32,418 bases of DNA from Deltaproteobacteria bacterium (GTDB taxonomy: Bacteria; Desulfobacterota_C; Deferrisomatia; Deferrisomatales; JACRMM01): NCBI GenBank assembly GCA_016218905.1, contig JACRCS010000907.1, forward strand, positions 1 through 32,418, in the 5' to 3' direction. Positions within the stretch are counted from its first letter, which is position 1. Each line of letters begins with the position of its first letter. The translations under genes were made by a program, and so were the position numbers. This document shows positions 7,060-17,922 of the stretch, piece after piece. The notes below the pieces were generated by a model. The model was not told the origin of the DNA and ran no database searches. It worked only from the letters and a program-made list of their open reading frames with translations.

Positions 7060-8643
7060 ATGCTGACGTCGTGCTACGGGATGACCATCGCGGAACTCCT
7101 CGAAAAGGCGGGCCGGTCTTCCTCCACCCGCGAAGCGCTCTGCGAGCAGGGTCGCACGCTCTCCTACGGGGAACTGGAGGCGGAGTGCGAGCTCCTCGCC
7201 TCCGGGCTGGCTCAGCTGGGCGTCACGCACGGCGACCGCGTCGCGGTCTGTCTCCCCACCTGGCACGAGTTCGTCGTCCTCGTCTTCGCGATCGCCCGGC
7301 TCGGGGCGATCCTCGTCCCGTTCAACACGCGCTACCGGGAGAGCGAGGCGGAGCACATCCTCCGGGACTGCGGGGCGAAGGTCGCGTTCTTCGCAAAGGA
7401 GTACGACCGGGTCGACCACCTGGCTCAGCTCCGGTCCATCCGGGAGAGAGTCCCGACCCTCCGCCACATCGTCCCGGTCCGGTCTACCCACGAAGGGCTG
7501 ATCGGGTACGACGAGCTGAGGGAGCTGGGATCGAAGCCGAAGGGCCCCCGGGCCGAGGTCGATCCGGAGGAAGACGTGTACGCCATCATCTACACGTCGG
7601 GCACCACGGGCAAACCCAAGGGGGCGATGCTCACCCACGCGAACATCGTCTACAACGCGGTGACGGCCCTACGGTCGATCCGGGCGACTCCGGACGACGT
7701 CTTCCTCCAGGCGACGCCCTTGTTCCATATCATGGGTCTCGGGGCCATCGTCCGGCTCGTCGCGGCTCAGGCGAGGATGGTCATGCTCGAGAGCTACCGC
7801 CCCGAGCCCGTCCTGCAGCTCATCGAGCGGGAGAAGATCACCGTCCATCCCGGCGTTCCGACGCTCTTCGCTCTCGAGCTGAACCACCCCTCGTTCGGTT
7901 CCTATGACCTCTCCTCTCTGCGGCTGGCGATCATGGCCGGGGCTCCCTGCCCGGTGGAGATCATCCGGCGCGTCCGAGCGTCCATGGGCTGCGCCGTGCT
8001 GGTGAGCTACGGAATGACGGAGACCTCTCCCCTGATGACCTTCACCCGGTTTGAGGACGACGACGTCACGCAGGCGGAGACGGTGGGGAGAGCGCTCCCG
8101 GGCGTCGAGCTGAAGGTGGTGGACGCCCGTAGGGCCGACGTCGGGCGCGGCGAGGTGGGCGAGATCGCCTGCCGGAGCCCGAGCCTGATGAAGGGCTACT
8201 ACAACCAGCCGGAGCTGACGCGAGAGCTCCTCGACGCCCAGGGGTGGTTCTACACGGGGGACCTGGGGACCCTGGACGCCGAGGGGTCTCTGCGCATCGT
8301 CGGACGCAAGAAGGACATGATCATCCGCGGGGGGTACAACATCTACCCGGCGGAGGTCGAGGAGGCGCTCTGCTCTCACCTTTCCGTCGTGGAAGCGGCG
8401 GTCGTGGGGCTTCCCGACAGCGTGCTCGGCGAGGTCTCGTGCGCCGCCGTGGTGCTCCGCCCGGGCTCACGCAACGGCGTGGCTGCCGAGCTCAAGGACT
8501 TCCTCGCCCGGAGGGTCGCCGACTACAAGGTGCCGGACCACGTCTGCATCGTGGAAGAGCTTCCGAAGACGGCGGTCGGGAAGACGCAGAAGTTCCTCCT
8601 GCGGGAGCTCCTGCTCGAGGCGAAGAGAGTCCCCCTGCGGTGA
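7060..8643 (+). CDS. Acyl-CoA synthetase (AMP-forming, class I adenylate-forming)
   Basis: This 527-aa enzyme should activate a carboxylic acid with ATP and CoA. The phosphate-binding loop is YTSGTTGKPKG (178-188). The adenine/ATP motif is FYTGDLG, the hinge and A8 motif is KDMIIRGGYNIYPAEVEE, and the catalytic Lys region is PKTAVGKTQK near the C-terminus. All core motifs are intact. ATG 7060 is preceded by GAGGTGAG. An in-frame ATG at 7081 is a possible alternative start. It lies 46 bp downstream of the DUF35 gene and appears to be the last gene of cluster 1. It likely primes the acid that this cluster degrades, but the acid is not identifiable from sequence. Confidence 0.92.
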   Translation: MLTSCYGMTIAELLEKAGRSSSTREALCEQGRTLSYGELEAECELLASGLAQLGVTHGDRVAVCLPTWHEFVVLVFAIARLGAILVPFNTRYRESEAEHILRDCGAKVAFFAKEYDRVDHLAQLRSIRERVPTLRHIVPVRSTHEGLIGYDELRELGSKPKGPRAEVDPEEDVYAIIYTSGTTGKPKGAMLTHANIVYNAVTALRSIRATPDDVFLQATPLFHIMGLGAIVRLVAAQARMVMLESYRPEPVLQLIEREKITVHPGVPTLFALELNHPSFGSYDLSSLRLAIMAGAPCPVEIIRRVRASMGCAVLVSYGMTETSPLMTFTRFEDDDVTQAETVGRALPGVELKVVDARRADVGRGEVGEIACRSPSLMKGYYNQPELTRELLDAQGWFYTGDLGTLDAEGSLRIVGRKKDMIIRGGYNIYPAEVEEALCSHLSVVEAAVVGLPDSVLGEVSCAAVVLRPGSRNGVAAELKDFLARRVADYKVPDHVCIVEELPKTAVGKTQKFLLRELLLEAKRVPLR

Positions 8644-8819
8644 GCCGCGAGGGTTCCGGACGAGCACCGGGTGGTAGCCTCGGCACGGCTAGTGTCCCGT
8701 TTGGGTAGTCCTTGCCCGTAATTGAGCCCCAGCAATGGCCGAGCGGCGCTGATTCGCCGCCGTTCGTCCTAGGCATCGTGACGCGCGAACTAACCGCACG
8801 GGGCACTAGGAGAGGACAC
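8644..8819 (+). other. Intergenic gap before the AOR gene
   Basis: These 176 bases hold no convincing gene. A short inverted repeat (GCGGCG at 8743-8748, CGCCGC at 8755-8760) is the only structure I see. The AOR ribosome-binding site (AGGAGAGGA) is at the end. The reading frame of the AOR gene is open upstream to about 8712, but the translation there does not resemble the family. Confidence 0.4.
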
Positions 8820-10793
8820 ATGCTCCTCAACGGCTACGGGAAGATTCTGGACGTCAATCTGACGACCGGGGACTTGGTCAGGACGGAGCTCGGCGAGCTC
8901 TTTGCGAGACGATTCCTGGGCGGAATGGGATTCGGCGCCAAGCTTCTCTACGATGAAGTCGGCGTGGACGTCGATCCTCTAGGTCCCGAGAACGTGATCA
9001 TCATCGCGAACGGACCTCTGACGGGAACTCGCACGCCCTGTGCGGGCAGAACGGAGATCACGACCAAGTCTCCCCTGACCGGACACCTCGGCACCGGGAA
9101 CACGGGCGGCCTCTGGGGCGCGAGGCTGAAGCATGCCGGTTTGGATCTGGTCCTGATCAGAGGCGAGGCGGAAAGACCCGTGTACCTGTGGATCTCGGAC
9201 GATCGGGCTGAACTGAGGGACGCGGGTCACCTGTGGGGGCTCGCCACGACTCCCACGACCCGTCTCCTCTCGGAGGAACTCGGCGGACAGGCCGACGTTT
9301 CGGTGCTGGCGATCGGACCGGCGGGGGAGCACAAGGTCCGATTCGCGTGCCCCGTCAACGACCATCACCATTGCGCCGCGAGAGGCGGCGCCGGAGCCGT
9401 CATGGGAGCCAAGAGGCTCAAGGCCATAGCGGTCCGTGGGACCGGGCGGGTGAGGATCGCCAGGCCCGAGGAGTTCAGGGAGGCTTCCAGACAGGCCCGG
9501 GAGCGCCTGATGATTGCCGACCGCTCGACGAGTCTGACGAGCGGAGTGGTCAGGGACATCCGGGAAGTGCTCCTCGAGCGAGAATCCCTGCCGGGCAAGA
9601 ACTTTCAGGTCGGAACCCTGCCACGGTGGGTCGAGACGAGGGGCGCCGCCGCTGCAGAGAAGTACGTCGTCAAGCACGAGGGTACGTGCTATGGCTGCCC
9701 GACCTCCTGCTTCAAGTTGGTCGAGGTGCGCGAAGGCAAGTACAGCGGCGTGAGGGTGAGCAGAGGCACCGCCCCCGGTGTCGTATTCGAGTGGGGAGCC
9801 AAGCTGGCCATCGACAACTTGCCGGCGATCTGGAAATGCAAGGAGATGTGTCAAGAGCTCGGGATGGATTACGCGTCTGCGGCTGGAACGATCGCGTTCG
9901 CCGTCGAGCTGTTCCAGAGGGGGGTGCTGACGGCCCGCGACACGGACGGGCTGGATCTGACTTGGGGAGGCGAAGACGCCATCATCACGTTGCTGAACAG
10001 GATATCCGCCAGAAAGGGATTGGGCGATCTTCTGGCCGAGGGAAGCGAAGCCGCGGCCAGGGCGATCGGGCGGGGAGCCGGACGATACGCCATGACCATC
10101 AAGGGAATGGAGATGATGTCGGATCGGGATCCAAGAAGCGGCTCGCGGGGATGGGTCTTCGGTGAGCTCACCAACCCGCGGGGCGGCGATAACGTCAAGG
10201 GCACCCATTTTCGGGCCGATCGACATAACCGCGGCTGGTCGACCGATCAGATCGACATGTTTGAAGAGGTAAAGGAAAGAATCTATAGCGTGCCCGTTCA
10301 GGAACTGGAGGCGACGTGGGAAGGCAAGCCGTTGATGTGCAGATGGTTTGAGGACCTGACCTCCGTCTGCAACGCGTTGGGTGTCTGCTTCTTCCCGGCC
10401 AGCTTCAATCTTGCGTTGGGGCCGACCCATTTCGCCAGGATGTTTTCTGCGTGCACCGGGTGGGATACAAGCCCGAGCGACATCATGACCAGCGGCGCGC
10501 GAATCTTCACGGTGCTGAAGGCGTACGGAGCCAGGCAGGGCCTTGGGAGAGAGAACGACCTCTGGCCGGAGAGATTCTTCTGCGAGCCGCAAGGCGGGAG
10601 CAGCAGGAACGCGCCCCTATCGAAAAGCGCGATCGGCAAGCTACTCGACGAATACTACGAATTGAGAGGGTGGGACGTGAGAACGGGCCTTCCCACCGAA
10701 GGAACACTGACTGAACTCGGCCTGGAGGACGTGGCCGAGGACCTGTCGAGATGGGGGAAACTGCCTGTGGGGCGGAGCCGTGCGCCTTCCTGA
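8820..10793 (+). CDS. Aldehyde:ferredoxin oxidoreductase family tungstoenzyme
   Basis: This 657-aa AOR-family enzyme uses a tungsten bis-pterin cofactor with a [4Fe-4S] cluster. The cluster ligands are visible as CYGCPTSC (Cys290, Cys293, Cys297) and a distal Cys523 in ALGVCFFP, the spacing known from Pyrococcus AOR. Pterin-binding motifs include GPLTGTRTP near 65-73, the GHLGTGNTGG loop, and DTDGLDL at 375-381. Start ATG 8820 was chosen over an upstream GTG/TTG extension because AGGAG precedes it and the protein then starts as family members do. The gene stands alone with no ferredoxin-like or NADH-coupling partner beside it. It probably oxidises an aldehyde or reduces an acid. A BamB-type aryl-CoA reductase role is possible but not supported by context. 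Codon choice (more AGG/AGA) differs from cluster 1. Confidence 0.9.
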   Translation: MLLNGYGKILDVNLTTGDLVRTELGELFARRFLGGMGFGAKLLYDEVGVDVDPLGPENVIIIANGPLTGTRTPCAGRTEITTKSPLTGHLGTGNTGGLWGARLKHAGLDLVLIRGEAERPVYLWISDDRAELRDAGHLWGLATTPTTRLLSEELGGQADVSVLAIGPAGEHKVRFACPVNDHHHCAARGGAGAVMGAKRLKAIAVRGTGRVRIARPEEFREASRQARERLMIADRSTSLTSGVVRDIREVLLERESLPGKNFQVGTLPRWVETRGAAAAEKYVVKHEGTCYGCPTSCFKLVEVREGKYSGVRVSRGTAPGVVFEWGAKLAIDNLPAIWKCKEMCQELGMDYASAAGTIAFAVELFQRGVLTARDTDGLDLTWGGEDAIITLLNRISARKGLGDLLAEGSEAAARAIGRGAGRYAMTIKGMEMMSDRDPRSGSRGWVFGELTNPRGGDNVKGTHFRADRHNRGWSTDQIDMFEEVKERIYSVPVQELEATWEGKPLMCRWFEDLTSVCNALGVCFFPASFNLALGPTHFARMFSACTGWDTSPSDIMTSGARIFTVLKAYGARQGLGRENDLWPERFFCEPQGGSSRNAPLSKSAIGKLLDEYYELRGWDVRTGLPTEGTLTELGLEDVAEDLSRWGKLPVGRSRAPS

Positions 10794-11068
10794 GCTTCCG
10801 CGACTGCCGCTTCGATTCCAGGACTGCGGGTCAGGACCCGCTCGTCCTGGAGGGGCTCGCCTTCTCCGGCTCACCGCGCCGCACCCGGGACGCGCCGGGA
10901 CCCGTAGGGGCGAGTGACGGCACCGCGCTGAAACGCCGTACTGAAGTCTGGGTCGAACAGGTCTGGCGCCTCGGTGAAACATCGGAATGCGCGACGGGGG
11001 CATCAGTAATGGCAGCTCGTTCCCAATGACACATGTTAAAACATTGTATATTTTCGAGGCGCTAGTCA

Positions 11069-11097
11069 TTGACATTGCACCAACCCGATGGTTGAAT
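11069..11097 (+). promoter_or_regulatory. Sigma-70-like promoter of the ABC operon with internal dyad
   Basis: TTGACA (11069-11074) is separated by 17 bp from TTGAAT (11092-11097), a good -35/-10 pair in an AT-rich patch. The spacer contains the inverted repeat CAACC-CGAT-GGTTG (11081-11094), placed where a repressor would block polymerase. The TetR protein encoded after the operon is a candidate binder. A similar block occurs at 27068-27096. Confidence 0.55.
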
Positions 11098-11120
11098 AAA
11101 CGATGTGAATCGGGCTGCCG

Positions 11121-11158
11121 GCGCAGCCAGGGGCGCGCCGCCCACGCCCTGGCTGCGC
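11121..11158 (+). other. Leader hairpin 1 of the ABC operon
   Basis: A perfect 12-bp inverted repeat (GCGCAGCCAGGG at 11121-11132, CCCTGGCTGCGC at 11147-11158) with a 14-nt loop. It lies about 17 bases after the predicted transcription start, so it would sit at the 5' end of the ABC operon mRNA. Stabilising or attenuating roles are possible. Confidence 0.55.
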
Positions 11159-11208
11159 AGAGGAGGGAGCCGGGTTGATGGAGATGCAGGATCTCGAACG
11201 CCATGGGC

Positions 11209-11241
11209 CAGGCCCCCTCGGACGGTGCCCGACGGGGCCTG
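11209..11241 (+). other. Leader hairpin 2 of the ABC operon
   Basis: CAGGCCCC (11209-11216) pairs with GGGGCCTG (11234-11241). A C-C mismatch then separates it from an inner TCGG/CCGA stem (11218-11221 with 11229-11232) closing a 7-nt loop. It ends 50 bases before the ATPase start codon and has no U tract. With hairpin 1 it makes a structured leader of about 190 nt. Confidence 0.5.
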
Positions 11242-11291
11242 CCCCAAGCCGTCCGGTCGGGCTGGTGACCCCCTTTGGGGAGAGGAACCGA

Positions 11292-13352
<2,061 letters not shown>

Positions 13353-13364
13353 ACGGGAGGCGCC

Positions 13365-14318
13365 ATGATTCGTTACCTGGTCTCGAAACTGCTGCAGCTC
13401 GTGATCACGCTGGTGGGGGTCGCGACGCTCATCTTCCTCCTGCTGCGGGTCCTGCCCGGCGACGTCGTGGAAGCGAAGTTCCGGGCCGAAGGCGGGGCCG
13501 TCTCGGAGGACGTCCTCGATCGGGAACGGGCGCGTCTCGGGTTGGACCGCCCCCTCCCCGTCCAGTTTGCCGACTGGATGAGCGGGTTGGCCCGGCTCGA
13601 GCTGGGTCGCTCCATGTGGACGGATCGTCCCGTGGCCGAGGAGATCGGAGGTCGCTTGAGCGTCACCCTGCAGGTGGCGGTGATGGCCACGCTCATCGGA
13701 CTCGTCCTGGCGGTGCCCCTGGGCGTGTCCGCTGCGCTCACCCACGGCAGGTGGCTGGACCAGCTCATCCGGGTGCTCACCGTGACGGGCCTGTCCGTCC
13801 CGCCCTTCTGGCTCGGTATGGTGCTCTTGCTCTGCCTGCTCCTCGCCTTCGGGTGGCTTCCTTCCATCGAGAGCGTCTCCCTCTGGAAGGATCCCGCGGG
13901 CAATCTGGGTCAGCTCATCTGGCCGGCCCTGGTCGTCGGGACTCGTCTATCGGCCATGGTCGCCCGCATGCTGCGGTCCTCCCTGCTCGAGGTGCTCCAC
14001 GAGGATTACATCCGGACCGCGAGATCGAAGGGCGTGCGGGAGCGGGTCGTGGTCGTCCGGCACGCCCTCGGCAACGCCCTCCTGCCCGCCGTCACCGTGG
14101 TCGGGCTGGAGTTCGCGTTTCTTCTCGGCGGTCTCGTCGTCACGGAGCAGGTCTTCAACCTGAACGGGATCGGCCGGCTCCTCATCCAGGCCGTCAGTCA
14201 CAACGACTACACCCTCATTCAGGGGCTGGTGATGCTCTTTTCGCTCTTCTTCATCGCGGTGAACTTCGTGACGGACCTGCTCTACGCGGCGCTCGACCCC
14301 AGGGTGCGACTGCGCTGA
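13365..14318 (+). CDS. ABC transporter permease, DppB type
   Basis: This 317-aa inner-membrane protein begins with a hydrophobic segment (about residues 9-29), followed by a large external loop and five further predicted segments. The cytoplasmic EAA-type coupling loop is at about 205-240, with HEDYIRTARSKG followed by RHALGNALLP, diagnostic of the DppB/OppB family. The start ATG has GGGAGG upstream. It lies 12 bp after the fused ATPase gene and before the DppC-type gene, the usual operon order for this transporter class although the binding protein here comes last. It forms half of the channel. Confidence 0.93.
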   Translation: MIRYLVSKLLQLVITLVGVATLIFLLLRVLPGDVVEAKFRAEGGAVSEDVLDRERARLGLDRPLPVQFADWMSGLARLELGRSMWTDRPVAEEIGGRLSVTLQVAVMATLIGLVLAVPLGVSAALTHGRWLDQLIRVLTVTGLSVPPFWLGMVLLLCLLLAFGWLPSIESVSLWKDPAGNLGQLIWPALVVGTRLSAMVARMLRSSLLEVLHEDYIRTARSKGVRERVVVVRHALGNALLPAVTVVGLEFAFLLGGLVVTEQVFNLNGIGRLLIQAVSHNDYTLIQGLVMLFSLFFIAVNFVTDLLYAALDPRVRLR

Positions 14319-14332
14319 AGCGAGAAGCTGAC

Positions 14333-15241
14333 GTGACTGAGACACGGACCGAGACCTTTCCCGGCGGGCGCGAACTAGGGCGCCCGGAGTGGATCGAGGG
14401 AGCCTGGCGGTTCGCCCGCCAGCAACCCCTCGGCGTCCTGAGCTTGGCGCTCATCTTTCTGGTTTTGTGTGCGGGAATCTTCGCCCCCTGGGTGGCGCCC
14501 TTCGACCCGCTGGCGACCGACTTCACCAAGCTCTTTCAGGCGCCGGACCGCGCCCATTGGGCCGGGACCGACGAGTTCGGGCGCGACATCTTTTCGCGTC
14601 TCATCCACGGCGCCCGCACCGCGCTCGTCCTCGGCATCTGCTCGTCGCTGCTGGGCACGGTTTCCGGCGGCCTGCTGGGCCTCACCTCCGCCTACTTCGG
14701 CGGGCGGATCGACGTCCTCCTCCAGCGGCTGGTCGAGATCGTGCTCTCCCTGCCGGTGATCGTCCTCGCGCTGATCGTGGCCGCGGTCCTGGGCCGCCAC
14801 GAGGTCCTCGGTATCGACGTCAACCTCCTCCTCGCCCTGGCGATTCCGTACGCGCCGAGGACGGCGCGGGTCATCCGTGCCGCGGCGCTGACCGTGCGGT
14901 CGGCACCCTACGTGGACGCCGCGCGAGCCGCCGGCTACTCCCACTCCCGGATCATTCTCGTCCACATGGCGCCGAACCTGCTCGCACCGTGGCTCGTTCT
15001 CGTCTCCGCCTTTACGGCTCAGACGATCCTGCTGGAGGCTTCGCTCTCTTACCTCGGCGTGGGCGTGACGGATCCGACGCCGGCTTGGGGGCTGATGCTC
15101 TCCGGCATCGCGGTGCAGACTTTCTCCCAGGCGCCGTGGACCGTGTTCTTCCCGGGCTTGTCGATCAGCTTGACGGTGTTCGCGTTCAGCCTGTTGGGCG
15201 ATGCGCTGCGCGACGCGCTCGACCCCAAGTTCCGGAGATGA
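14333..15241 (+). CDS. ABC transporter permease, DppC type
   Basis: This 302-aa inner-membrane permease has an N-terminal cytoplasmic stretch and a first hydrophobic helix at about 33-54. It then has the DppC-typical AGTDEFGRDIFSRLIHGAR (77-95), and a coupling loop near 186-220 containing PYVDAARAAGYSHSRI. I chose GTG 14333, since the frame runs open far upstream through the neighbouring gene and only the sequence after this GTG looks like the family. It starts 14 bases after the DppB-type stop. The ribosome-binding site (GAGAAG) is weak, so coupling to upstream translation is likely. Confidence 0.9.
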   Translation: MTETRTETFPGGRELGRPEWIEGAWRFARQQPLGVLSLALIFLVLCAGIFAPWVAPFDPLATDFTKLFQAPDRAHWAGTDEFGRDIFSRLIHGARTALVLGICSSLLGTVSGGLLGLTSAYFGGRIDVLLQRLVEIVLSLPVIVLALIVAAVLGRHEVLGIDVNLLLALAIPYAPRTARVIRAAALTVRSAPYVDAARAAGYSHSRIILVHMAPNLLAPWLVLVSAFTAQTILLEASLSYLGVGVTDPTPAWGLMLSGIAVQTFSQAPWTVFFPGLSISLTVFAFSLLGDALRDALDPKFRR

Positions 15242-15329
15242 AGCTTCCTACAGAAAGCTGCGCGTGGGGAGGACGCGCGGGACGAGAAGAGCAACCGGCC
15301 AGAGCTCTGGCACGAAGAGGAGGAACTCG

Positions 15330-16916
15330 ATGAACGCGAGAACATGGTTCCCGGCGGTGGTCCTTACGCTTTGGGCGGCATTCTTCGGCGGGGCGGAGCC
15401 CGCGTTCTCCGAGCCGCAGCGGGGCGGGACGCTGGTGTACGCGGTCTCGATGGGAGAGCCCACGACCTACGACTGCCACGCGGCCGCGTCCCTGACCGTC
15501 ATGTTCCGGGTCGCGCCCCACTACTCGACGCTGCTGCAAATCGATCCAGCCGCCTATCCGAAGATCGTGGGCGACGTGGCGGAATCCTGGGAAGTCTCGC
15601 GCGACGGCCTCGTCTACCGTTTCAAGCTGCGCCCAGGGATCAAGTTTCACGACGGTTCACCGCTCACCTCGGCCGACGTTCGGGCGAGCTATGAGCGGAT
15701 GCGGAACCCGCCGCCGGGCGTCGTCTCGGTCCGAAAGGAGCTCCTCAGCGACATCGCTTCCATCGAAACGCCGGACCCACGCACGGTCGTCTTCCATCTG
15801 TCGAATACCAACGCCGCAATGCTGGCGATCTTCGCCCAGCCCTACGGCTGCATCTATTCGGAGAAGCTGCTGCAACAGGATCCGTCGTATCCGGCGAAGA
15901 AGGTGATGGGATCGGGGCCGTTTAGATTCGTGCGCCACACCCCCGGAGCGGAGTGGGTGGGCGAGCGTTTCGCGGAATACTTTCGTCCGGGTTTGCCGTA
16001 CCTGGACGGGTTCAAGGCCCTCTCCCTCACGCCGCCCGCGACCGTGAACGCGCTGGCCGCCGGTCAGGTGATGACGGACTTCCGGGGCGTGAGTCGGGCC
16101 GAGGCGGAGCGCATCGTCGCCGCGCGGGGCAACAAGGTCCAGATCTTCGAGGCGAACCCGGCCATCTCCACTCTCTTCTACGCGGCGGTCAACACGCAGA
16201 GGCCCGGCCTCAACGATCCCCGCGTGCGCCGCGCGCTGGCGCTGGCGATGGATCATTGGGAGGGTTCCAAGGCCCTCGAGCGCTCTTCCACCCTGAGCGG
16301 GGTCGGAGGTCTCGCTCGGCCCGGCTCCCAGTTTGCGGCGAGCGAGGCCGAGCTGACGCGGCTGCCCGGCTTTGGGCGGAACATCGAGGCCGCGAGGGCC
16401 GAAGCCCGGCGACTCCTGGCCGAGTCCGGGCACAAGGATCTGAAACTTACGTTCCTCAACCGGAAGTCGTGGCCGTTCCTGGGAGTGTTTCTCATGGACC
16501 AGCTGCGGCAGATCGGCGTCACCGTGGTTCACGAGGCGCCGGAGGATCCCCAGTACTTCGGGCGCCGAAAGGCCGGCGACTACGACCTGACCCTCGACGT
16601 CCTTCCCGACTATCTGGACGACCCAACCGTGAAATGGTCCATCTTCGTCTCGGCGGATAAGAACCCTGCGAACCTGGTCAAGGCTTCCGACAAGAAGCTC
16701 GATGAGCTCTATGATCTTCAGTCCCGAACCTTGGACCCGAAGAAACGCCTCGCCCTGATTCGAGAGCTGGAAGCGTACATCCTGAATCAGGGCTACTGCA
16801 TCCCCTTCTTCTGGGGCCGGCGCACCACCGTCGTTTCCTCGGAGATGCAGGGTTACGTGGCGGCGCCGACGAACTATGTCGGGCAGGATCTCGCCGACTT
16901 CTGGATCAAGCGGTGA
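15330..16916 (+). CDS. ABC transporter periplasmic substrate-binding protein (SBP_bac_5, DppA/OppA type)
   Basis: This 528-aa exported protein has a signal peptide at residues 1-27 (hydrophobic VVLTLWAAFFGGA, likely cleaved after AFS). The mature part starts EPQRGGTLVYAV, the standard beginning of family 5 solute-binding proteins. Later family features include YRFKLRPGIKFHDGSPLTSADV and VRRALALAMDH. No lipobox Cys is seen, so it should be soluble in the periplasm. ATG 15330 follows AGAGGAGG. It comes last in the operon, 88 bp after the DppC-type permease. Family members bind peptides, opines, glutathione, nickel complexes or organic acids, and the ligand here is unknown. Confidence 0.92.
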   Translation: MNARTWFPAVVLTLWAAFFGGAEPAFSEPQRGGTLVYAVSMGEPTTYDCHAAASLTVMFRVAPHYSTLLQIDPAAYPKIVGDVAESWEVSRDGLVYRFKLRPGIKFHDGSPLTSADVRASYERMRNPPPGVVSVRKELLSDIASIETPDPRTVVFHLSNTNAAMLAIFAQPYGCIYSEKLLQQDPSYPAKKVMGSGPFRFVRHTPGAEWVGERFAEYFRPGLPYLDGFKALSLTPPATVNALAAGQVMTDFRGVSRAEAERIVAARGNKVQIFEANPAISTLFYAAVNTQRPGLNDPRVRRALALAMDHWEGSKALERSSTLSGVGGLARPGSQFAASEAELTRLPGFGRNIEAARAEARRLLAESGHKDLKLTFLNRKSWPFLGVFLMDQLRQIGVTVVHEAPEDPQYFGRRKAGDYDLTLDVLPDYLDDPTVKWSIFVSADKNPANLVKASDKKLDELYDLQSRTLDPKKRLALIRELEAYILNQGYCIPFFWGRRTTVVSSEMQGYVAAPTNYVGQDLADFWIKR

Positions 16917-16961
16917 TCGCCGTCGGCCGAGCCGGCCCGAACGTGCAGTAACGGGCTCTCG

Positions 16962-16980
16962 GCGAGGGATCTCCCCTCGC
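16962..16980 (+). terminator. Candidate terminator hairpin after the ABC operon
   Basis: GCGAGGG (16962-16968) pairs with CCCTCGC (16974-16980) across a 5-nt loop, 45 bases after the binding-protein stop. There is no T tract, so it may be a mRNA 3' structure or a weak terminator. Confidence 0.4.
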
Positions 16981-17181
16981 GGCGCGTGCCGGGTGCCAAT
17001 GCACCGAAGGGCCGAGTCGTGATATTCTTCGCGTGAGGCCCACGAGAGCTCGCTCGAGCGCTTGAGCTCGGGCGACCACAGGGGGCGCGAAGGGCGGGCT
17101 CGGCCGCCGGTCCAGCAGTTTAGGCACCCGGCTGTACAGCCTCCGCGGGCTGAACTCAGTTGCCAAATGGACGAGGGAGCA

Positions 17182-17871
17182 ATGCCTAATCGCAAGACTC
17201 AACCGATGGTAGACGCGATCTCTCGCCGGGGACCTCGAAAGGGGGACAGGTTCGATAACAAGTTGTCCCTGATCCTCCATACCGGAGCGAAGACCTTCAA
17301 CGAGCACGGCTACGAGAGCACGTCGTTGGACGACATCGCCCAAAAAGTGCAGATGCACAAGACGACGCTCTATCATTACGTGAGCAACAAAGAAGAGATT
17401 CTGCACAAGATCCTGATGATCACCCTCGATCAGCTCGCAGATGCCCTGAAACAACTCGAAAGCGGAGCGGAACCTCCGATCGAGAGGCTGCGGCGGTTCT
17501 TTATGGCCCTCATCGAGGTGCAGACCACCGACTTCGGAAGATGCCTCTGCCTGATCGGTCCCCAGCCCCTCAGCAGGAAGACCGCCCACGAAATCAAGAA
17601 CGAGATGCGGCGGCTCGACAAAGCGGTCACCGACCTGATTCGGGAGGGCATCGCAGGCGGTTCGATCGTGCGGTGCGACCCGCGCCTCGCCTCCGCCATG
17701 CTCTTCGGCGCCTTCAACTGGGTCGCCCGCTGGTACCAGCCGAACAAACAGCTGCTGCCCGCCGGGGTCGGGGACGCGTTCCTGAGACTCTTCATCGATG
17801 GGCTCGCGCCGAGGCCGGTCTGCGCCGACCGTTACGTCGCCGCCGAGAAGACCGCACAAGGCGTGTACTAG
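17182..17871 (+). CDS. TetR-family transcriptional regulator
   Basis: This 229-aa protein has an N-terminal TetR DNA-binding domain. The helix-turn-helix is at about residues 48-67 (SLDDIAQKVQMHKTTLYHYV), preceded by GAKTFNEHGYEST. The C-terminal half (about 80-229) is all-helical and variable, as expected for a ligand-binding and dimerisation domain. ATG 17182 has GAGGGAG at the right distance. Another ATG at 17167 lacks one. It is co-oriented with and 265 bp downstream of the ABC transporter genes and converges on the sigma-54 activator gene. It probably represses a neighbouring operon, and the dyad in the ABC promoter is a candidate target. The ligand may be an acyl-CoA or an imported substrate. 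Confidence 0.9.
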   Translation: MPNRKTQPMVDAISRRGPRKGDRFDNKLSLILHTGAKTFNEHGYESTSLDDIAQKVQMHKTTLYHYVSNKEEILHKILMITLDQLADALKQLESGAEPPIERLRRFFMALIEVQTTDFGRCLCLIGPQPLSRKTAHEIKNEMRRLDKAVTDLIREGIAGGSIVRCDPRLASAMLFGAFNWVARWYQPNKQLLPAGVGDAFLRLFIDGLAPRPVCADRYVAAEKTAQGVY

Positions 17872-17893
17872 TCGGCGCAGAGAGCTGCCCGCG

Positions 17894-17922
17894 GGCCGAG
17901 CCGATTACCGGCGAGCTCGGCC
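17894..17922. terminator. Hairpin between convergent genes
   Basis: A perfect 8-bp inverted repeat (GGCCGAGC at 17894-17901, GCTCGGCC at 17915-17922) with a 13-nt loop spans the 33-bp gap between the TetR gene and the converging sigma-54 activator gene, including the end of the latter. It could act in both directions, but neither side has a T tract. Confidence 0.4.

Larger units (their letters stand above)
10794..11291 (+). other. Intergenic regulatory region of the ABC operon
   Basis: This is about 500 bp without a convincing gene. The central part (about 11030-11110) is AT-rich against a GC-rich background and holds a sigma-70-like promoter. The rest forms a GC-rich leader with two strong hairpins, listed separately. 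Bases 10794-11029 show nothing I can name; the short frames there have no family likeness. Confidence 0.55.

Noticed and set aside
8820..10793. Assignment of the AOR gene as BamB, the benzoyl-CoA reductase subunit
   Set aside because: No other bam genes are nearby and likeness to remembered BamB sequence is only at family level.
17199..17210. CAACCGATGG sequence inside the TetR gene, similar to the dyad in the ABC promoter
   Set aside because: It is one base shorter, lies within coding sequence and lacks the full inverted repeat, so chance similarity is likely.
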